Position numbers and translations under genes: made by a program. From Brachionus plicatilis (lineage: Eukaryota; Rotifera; Eurotatoria; Ploima; Brachionidae), in the NCBI GenBank assembly GCA_010279815.1, contig QEOQ01000110.1, forward strand, positions 321,345 to 372,745: a stretch of DNA of 51,401 nt. Direction: 5' to 3'. This document shows positions 46,297-51,401 of this stretch, piece after piece. How positions within the stretch are numbered: position 1 is the stretch's first letter; every line of letters begins with the position of its first letter. The notes under the pieces were generated by a model. That model was not told where the DNA came from. It did no database searches and saw only the letters and a program-made list of their open reading frames with translations.

Positions 46297-47727
46297 GTCT
46301 ACAAAAATAATTAAATAATTTAAAAATTAATTCAGTTTAATTGTATTTATAAAATAAGATTTAAAAATTTAAAAACGTGGTAAATTTTTTTCTTTCATTT
46401 GAAAAATATATTTGTAAAAAAAAAGATTAAAAAAATTAAAAAATATTAAAAATATTTATATAATAATATAATTTTAAATTTTTTTTTTAGTCTTTAAAAA
46501 TAAATTTGACTGTAATAAAGAGCAAGTTGTCATCTTTTTATTTTCTCAATCTAAAATTTTGGTTATTTTAACGCGAAATTTATTAATCTTTTAATTTTTG
46601 ATGAGATTGAAGCTTAAATTAATGAATAAAGCAATGCCTGAACAGAAGTCTTATGCAATTAGGAAACATGAAATATCACTTTGATTTTAATTAATTTTTT
46701 GATTTTTTTTAGAATCTGAAGGAACTTCACAAACCGAATTATAGTTTTGGTAAATAATAAAAAAACCTTCTCATTCATGTTAAAGAACTCTTAACTTGCA
46801 TCGCTCTAAAAATCTGCTTTAAGCTTGAGAGCATTTAAATCAGCTTTTTTATTCAATTTTTAAATTTTATCTGAAATTATTTCATTATTTAAGGTTCTAA
46901 AAATAAAAAATAAATATTTTTTAGTAGATTTTATTATTTAAAAAAAATATTGGAATTATTAAAATATTTTTGATTTTTTTATTGATTGTATTTAATTTAA
47001 TTAAGGTTTAAGTCCCATGGACAATTTGAAATATAATAGTATAAATAAAAAAAGGGCAGAAACATTTAATAGACAATTAAATTACAATAAGAGATTGTAT
47101 AAAATATTTTAACGATTATTATTAAGGTTTTTTTTTCTAGGTCTTTTTGACAAAATTTTTTTTATTAAGTTTGAAAGAAAAAGATTAGTTTATTAATCAG
47201 ATTTTAGGTCCACTGAAAATATTAAAAGTGATCTCTAGTCAAAAATTAAATTCTAATAATTAATTTTTCTGTGAAATTTAATTTATAAGATAAAAATAAC
47301 AGAAAAAAATTTTTAGAAAAAAGTTTTTCAATTTTTTTAAAAATTGAAATGTTCTCTTAACTCAATTTTTCATCTCAAGCGTGTTTTCTTATAACTTGTA
47401 TTTTCTAATCATAACCCTTTTCAGTTTCGCATACGTGCTATTCACTTTTGATGACGATAAATTTTCTTGTCAGATGATAACATCACTCCTGGTCTCTCTT
47501 TCTCTATCTTAAAACCATTTAGAATACAAAGGCTTGTTGAAACAAAAAAGAAATGTTGACTATTGATCTTATTTTGTGATTATTTTTAGAGTGGTACGAT
47601 TTCAAAGAGAAAAAAATTTTCTTAAAGGAAAGGTAGAAGTGAAAAATAACATATTGCTAAAATCATGTCACATTTAAATATTGAAAATTATTTTAAAAAA
47701 ATTGAAAAATAATTTAAAATCTAAGAA
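46297..47727. other. Spacer, duplicate of 35859-37287
   Basis: Same content as the left copy, with no ORF. Small differences lie mostly in homopolymers and around 47385-47410. Confidence 0.5.
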
Positions 47728-48201
47728 ATGCTAAAGACAAACATATTTTTTCTATTTTTGGTCATTTGGGCTATCACTGAAATAAAAAGTGAAGCTTTAA
47801 GAAAAGATTTTATTGATGGTATTAGTAAAGATAATTCAAGATATTGGCTTATATCATGCACTTTGAGCGGATGTTCATTTGCATTCAGTTCTTGTATGAA
47901 CTGTTATGGAGAACGTGGATGCAAATCATGCATTGCTTTGAGCAAACCTGAATGTGCGGTATGCGCAGATGACATTTTCAATAAAGAAGATTTGGAAACA
48001 ATAAATGGAAATCAATATTTAATCTGTGATTCAGGCGATCCAATTCAATCTAAAGTGTGTCATTTGTATTGCAGAGGACAATTTGCAGAAAGTGGTAAAT
48101 GTGTTCGAGAGAACAATTTACCAATTTGTAAATGTTCTTCTGAATCTAGGTACAATTCAAGTCATTATTATTTTTTCAATAAGGGTAATGTGAAAATTTA
48201 G
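47728..48201 (+). CDS. Copy D: secreted defensin-like protein without propeller
   Basis: 157 codons, signal peptide MLKTNIFFLFLVIWAITEIK, 14 Cys conserved, CS-alpha-beta spacing intact (GKC in place of GNC before the fourth Cys). The start of the mature chain (LRKDFIDGISKDN) is the most diverged in the family. The tail RYNSSHYYFFNKGNVKI and the buried AG/GTACAA donor are shared with B. In the second half (CDSGDPIQ, GQFAESG) it follows copy A rather than its duplication partner B. Confidence 0.75.
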   Translation: MLKTNIFFLFLVIWAITEIKSEALRKDFIDGISKDNSRYWLISCTLSGCSFAFSSCMNCYGERGCKSCIALSKPECAVCADDIFNKEDLETINGNQYLICDSGDPIQSKVCHLYCRGQFAESGKCVRENNLPICKCSSESRYNSSHYYFFNKGNVKI

Positions 48202-48276
48202 TTCATTAAATAAAAAATTTCAAAATTGTTTTAAAAATAAAACAGTTTGTCATAATTCACAATGTCTAAATTAAAA

Positions 48277-48959
48277 CAACAAAAAGTAGATCTTCATCAA
48301 ATTTCAAGAATTTTAGCACCTTCTGTTCTTGAAATAAGTTTTTAAGGTGGCATCGGCCTTGTTAAAACATTTTTTGTTAATAAAAAAATAAAAAATCTCT
48401 CAAAGTAATTAATTTTTTTATATGTCTGTTTATCTGTCGGTTCTTTTATAAAAATAATATATTAATTTTTAAAAAACTAAAGGCAATGTGCCTCGTTGCT
48501 TATATGCAGATTTATTATAAATTTAATTAAAACTTGAAGTAAATAATTTAGAAATTTAATCATTAAAGGTTGAACCACAGTCGTTCATTGTCAATTAATA
48601 TGATGATTGATTCTTTATATTTATCTCTATTTATTAAAGTATTTATTTGCTTAAAAATTAAGTTATTTTCATTAAAACCCTTGAAAATGAATATAATTAG
48701 GCATTATTAATAATTATCCATATTTTACAAGAACAATTATTTTTCAAATTTTAACTGAAATATTCAAAGCATTTTCACTTAAATCTTAATGAATTAATTT
48801 TTGAAAATTTGATATTTACATAAATCAAAAATAAAGAATTTAATTATTTAAAATTTATTTGGAGAAAAGTAAAAAATTAAAATTAAAAATCAATCAGTGC
48901 TTATTCCACCATTATCTTCTATTACTTACCAGCGTTTAAAAAAATGCTTATAATCAAAC
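48277..48959. other. AT-rich intergenic DNA
   Basis: Nothing recognised; stops in all frames. Confidence 0.4.
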
Positions 48960-49146
48960 TAAAATAATAAAAAAAAAGATTATATTTTAATAATTGACTA
49001 AAATTTCATCAAGGAAAAAATCCTGGAAGGGAATTTACACATAATTTAACTGATTAGCGCTTCGAGCGGATGTTCATTTGCATTCAGTTATTGTATGAAC
49101 TGTTTTGGGGAACGTGGATGCAAATCATGCATCGCAAATTGTTAAA
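48960..49146 (+). pseudogene. Copy E: deleted remnant of the defensin-like gene
   Basis: 48965-49055 resembles the upstream region of copy A (AATAATTGAC, TTTCATCAAGGAAAAA, ATTTAACTGAT). It is joined directly to an internal piece of the Cys exon (49059-49135: SGCSFAFSYCMNCFGERG, CKSCIA), followed by a stop. The start codon, signal peptide and second half are gone, and one Ser-Ser-Cys has become Ser-Tyr-Cys. Confidence 0.7.
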
Positions 49147-49183
49147 TTATTCTCTTTGGAAATTACCTGTTATCATAATTCAG

Positions 49184-49289
49184 TGCTGCTCAATTGAGTC
49201 TTCTTTCATTTTATGGAGCTCAATCTCTCACTTCTGGTCAATCGTTTTTAGCCACATCATCATTTGGTTCATATCCAGGTCTTAATTAA
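49184..49289 (+). CDS. Candidate terminal exon, unknown
   Basis: After acceptor ACCTGTTATCATAATTCAG the frame AAQLSLLSFYGAQSLTSGQS, FLATSSFGSYPGLN runs to TAA at 49287-49289. The Ser/Gly/Ala-rich composition is unlike local shadow frames; the overlapping frame 49070-49285 is hydrophobic and probably false. No partner exon identified. Confidence 0.25.
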
Positions 49290-49501
49290 AAGCGATTCTT
49301 TATCTCAAATATATTTTTAATTTAAAAATAATTTGTTTTATCAAATAAGCTAGCTGCTTTTAGTTTTTTTATCTTTCTTTTTATTTTTAGTAACTTTCAT
49401 TTCACTGTTTTTTTTGTGTTAGGTTTGGTTGTTTTAGGACAAATTGAAGTTTCAGATCAAATTTCAAAACAATTATTTAAAATTTTAAAACTTAACAAGC
49501 C

Positions 49502-49526
49502 GCGGAGGGGACTGCGTCCCCTCCGC
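49502..49526. other. Perfect GC-rich hairpin, probable Helitron 3' signal
   Basis: GCGGAGGGGAC-TGC-GTCCCCTCCGC: an 11-bp stem with no mismatch and a 3-nt loop, in a region that is otherwise over 70% AT. In the minus orientation it lies about 150 bp after the OTU stop codon and is followed by GGCTTGTTAAGTTTT. Helitrons end shortly after such a hairpin, where strand transfer terminates. CTTG rather than the canonical CTRR follows, in line with a Helentron-type end. Confidence 0.65.
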
Positions 49527-49677
49527 ACCTCCCCTGCTTTATTTGTTTAGGTTTTGGATCTGAAGAGATTAGTTTAGGTTTTTTTAACTTTTTATTGTTA
49601 AATAGCTAGTACAAAGAGTACAAAAGGATAAAAGCATAACAAAATAAAGGCTCACATTAAAATTTTTTTCAAATCAA

Positions 49678-50492
49678 TTAAATCGAAAGAAGATTATTTA
49701 TTGGCTTGAATTCTTTTGAGTAGTGCGAGTGAGGTAGTATAGCGGTGTAATGAGCAGAAACAGTTTTATTCGTACCTTTGTGTGTTATTCTGGTATCGTA
49801 AAATCCACATATAAATTTTGTCGTTTTTGTAGCTGTAATTGGCTTATAGACTAAGGAATGACAAATGTTAATTGGCCTTGAATTGAATTCTTCTAATAGT
49901 TGATGTACTGTTTCATATGAGCGGTTGGTTTTCATTTCTGAATAAATATAAATATTTGTATTAAGTCCAGTTGCTAAAGCTGACAAATGGTATTCATTTC
50001 CCCAAAAACCAGATCTTCTTGCTGATAATAGAATTTCGCGGTATTTTTTCAATGAAAATTTTTCTTTATTATAATTTTGTCCTGATAAATCGATTTCTTT
50101 TTTGATTATATCTAAATATTCATTTTTAAACTTGAATAAAACTGATAAACATAGAAATCTAAGAAAAGTTGTTTTTTCAGTATTGCCAAATAAACACAAT
50201 CCGACCATATGAAAAAGGCAATTCCCATCAGGGGGTGTAACGACCGGTGAGTATTCTCGCCTGAAAAGAGGATGAAGACTGTTCGTAATCGTTTCATCAA
50301 CTGCAAATTCTGATGAAAATAGTTTTTTTTCTAAACAAACTGTTTTACTCAAAATATGTTCCAAAACTGTCCGATTTTTAGAAAGATAATTATTGATTGT
50401 TTGTTGTTTAACCTCGTATGATAAAGAATAATCATCAAGCTCAAAGTTCTTAATACTAAGCTCACGATTTTTAATAAAATGGTTAATAATTC
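49678..50492 (-). CDS. OTU cysteine-protease domain of Helitron protein (last exon)
   Basis: The exon begins after acceptor TTGGTTTTAAG (exon base 50492) and ends at stop 49678-49680. After about 45 residues (NHFIKNRELSIKNF, NYLSKNRTVLEHILSK) comes the OTU fold: catalytic Cys in PPDGNCLFHMVG, RSGFWGNEYHLSALA, NIYIYSE, and the catalytic His in SAHYTAILPHSHYS. All three catalytic blocks are present, so the enzyme may be active. TTG at 50364 is not a real start; the frame continues to the splice junction. OTU domains cleave ubiquitin-type isopeptide bonds, and their role in transposition is unknown. Confidence 0.8.
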
Positions 50493-50543
50493 CTTAAAAC
50501 CAAATCACTTAGTATTCATTTTTAATTCATTGTTTTATTTTAC

Positions 50544-51401
50544 CTTTATAATTTAATGTTCCATCTTCATTTGTGCAAAAAGAGCTATTATTTATTTTTT
50601 TCGTTTGTAAAACTTCAACTTGGACATCACTTGATCTTGAAATAACGCATTTATTGAATATTTTCATTGACTTGAATTTTTTTATTTGATCTAATAACAT
50701 TAAAACTCTCGGGTCTGCCTTTAAAGCCGTCGGAATAAATTTCGATAAATGCAAATCAGAAGCTTTTTTTACTCTTGACAAAGCAACATATGCTTGACCA
50801 ACTGAGAAAATATTGTCATCAATTGCCACATGACATCGTTCTAAAGTTATTCCTTGAACTTTATGTATTGTTTGTGCAGTCGCATCCACCACCGGAAATT
50901 GAATTCTAAATAAAGTTTGTGCCCCATTATTTATTTTTACTCTTTGTCTAAGTTTGGGAATAGGAATTATCTCTCCATTATTAGTTTTAATAACTAATAC
51001 TCGTTCGCTAGAGTCCAAATAATTACCAACTAAACCATTTACTACTCCACTCGCCATATCGACATTTTTGACTACCATTAATTTTGTATCTTGATATAAT
51101 TCTAATTCTCGTTCTAATGTCCCTTGAACGCCGTCTATTCTAGTCCTTAGAAACTCAGATAATGAACAACCAACTGAATCAATATCTATTGACTCAATTA
51201 TTTTTGGGACAAACTGTCGTGATTTTTGTTTATTTATTCTCCCCACTGTCTCTTTCCTACATACATGTAAACTACACAAATTTGTTGAATTTGAGATATC
51301 ATTGCAATCGTCAGTTATAGAATGACCTAACCCACAAATACGTTTTGTAATAAATTTTTCATCGCTTTCATTGAGTGTTCCCATTCTACAATTATTTAAA
51401 A
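50544..51401 (-). CDS. PIF1-like helicase of Helitron, C-terminal half (partial)
   Basis: Open from the window edge (CRMGTLNESDEKFITKR) to a donor at 50543 (AAATTATAAAG/GTAAAA); without splicing it stops at 50527. Conserved PIF1 blocks: LMVVKNVDMASGVVNGLVGN, FPVVDATAQTIHKVQGITLE (motif V) and FSVGQAYVALSRVKKASDLH (motif VI, arginine finger). The Walker A and B motifs are outside the window. The leftover G of the donor joins GA of the OTU exon as a Gly codon, so helicase and OTU are read as one polyprotein across a 51-nt intron. Unwinding by this domain drives rolling-circle transposition. Confidence 0.85.

Larger units (their letters stand above)
44888..48276. repeat. Segmental duplication, right copy
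   Basis: Counterpart of 34457-37836, same orientation, 10.4 kb away. It carries an uninterrupted WD40 exon and copy D. It begins inside what was the long intron of copy A, so it brought no signal-peptide or linker exon with the propeller. Confidence 0.9.
49490..51401 (-). mobile_element. 3' part of a Helitron (Helentron-like)
   Basis: Minus-strand PIF1-type helicase and OTU domains followed by a GC-rich hairpin are the 3' half of a rolling-circle transposon. OTU proteases are a hallmark of the Helentron branch. The Rep nuclease and the helicase N-terminal half should lie beyond 51401. The exact 3' terminus is not certain; it is expected within some 15 bases left of the hairpin. Confidence 0.75.

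Noticed and set aside
1..51401. CRISPR array, bacterial operon or integrated virus
   Set aside because: No spaced direct repeats of CRISPR type, genes are intron-containing, and no capsid or viral polymerase genes were seen apart from LINE reverse transcriptases.

Overview
This is a very AT-rich nuclear eukaryotic window. Short GT-AG introns (about 50-56 nt beside 0.7-2.6 kb ones), many decayed LINE fragments, small inverted-repeat elements, part of a Helitron and WD40 proteins with the 'LPNGNLVSG...GIINIWN' style fit a small invertebrate. A monogonont rotifer of the Brachionus type is my best guess, but this is inference and not proven by any single marker.

Layout. 1-10.5 kb is a graveyard of mobile DNA: the end of a terminal-inverted-repeat (TIR) element, broken zinc-finger pieces, long palindromes, fragments of at least three LINE families (3.4-8.6 kb, some nested and tail-to-tail), and one well-bounded 750-bp TIR element (9666-10415). 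10.5-23.2 kb is almost gene-free AT-rich DNA, with one LTR-like segment and the end of its coding region on the minus strand at 15.6-16.5 kb. 23.3-24.9 kb holds GC-richer, exon-like islands on the minus strand; the clearest encodes one membrane span. 26.58-29.19 kb is a complete seven-exon plus-strand gene for an SLC22-like major facilitator transporter, with a small transposon in intron 2.

31.8-49.2 kb is the most interesting part: a locally duplicated plus-strand family of secreted proteins. The full architecture is signal peptide, a 14-cysteine domain whose last six cysteines have the spacing of a CS-alpha-beta defensin, a Thr/Ser linker on its own small exon, and a WD40 propeller on a third exon. 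Copy A is full length but frameshifted. Copy C is intact with six blades. Copies B and D have only the cysteine exon. An extra seven-blade exon lies alone at 45.4 kb, and a shredded copy E lies at 49.1 kb. A 3.4-kb segment (34457-37836) is repeated at 44888-48276, which explains the orphan exon. The cysteine exons also look like a gene-conversion mosaic.

49.5-51.4 kb (minus strand) is the 3' part of a Helitron/Helentron: the C-terminal half of a PIF1-type helicase joined across a 51-nt intron to an OTU cysteine-protease domain, followed by a perfect GC-rich hairpin. The helicase runs off the right edge of the window.

Exon joins were checked by hand for reading phase. No similarity search was possible, so family names rest on recognised motifs.
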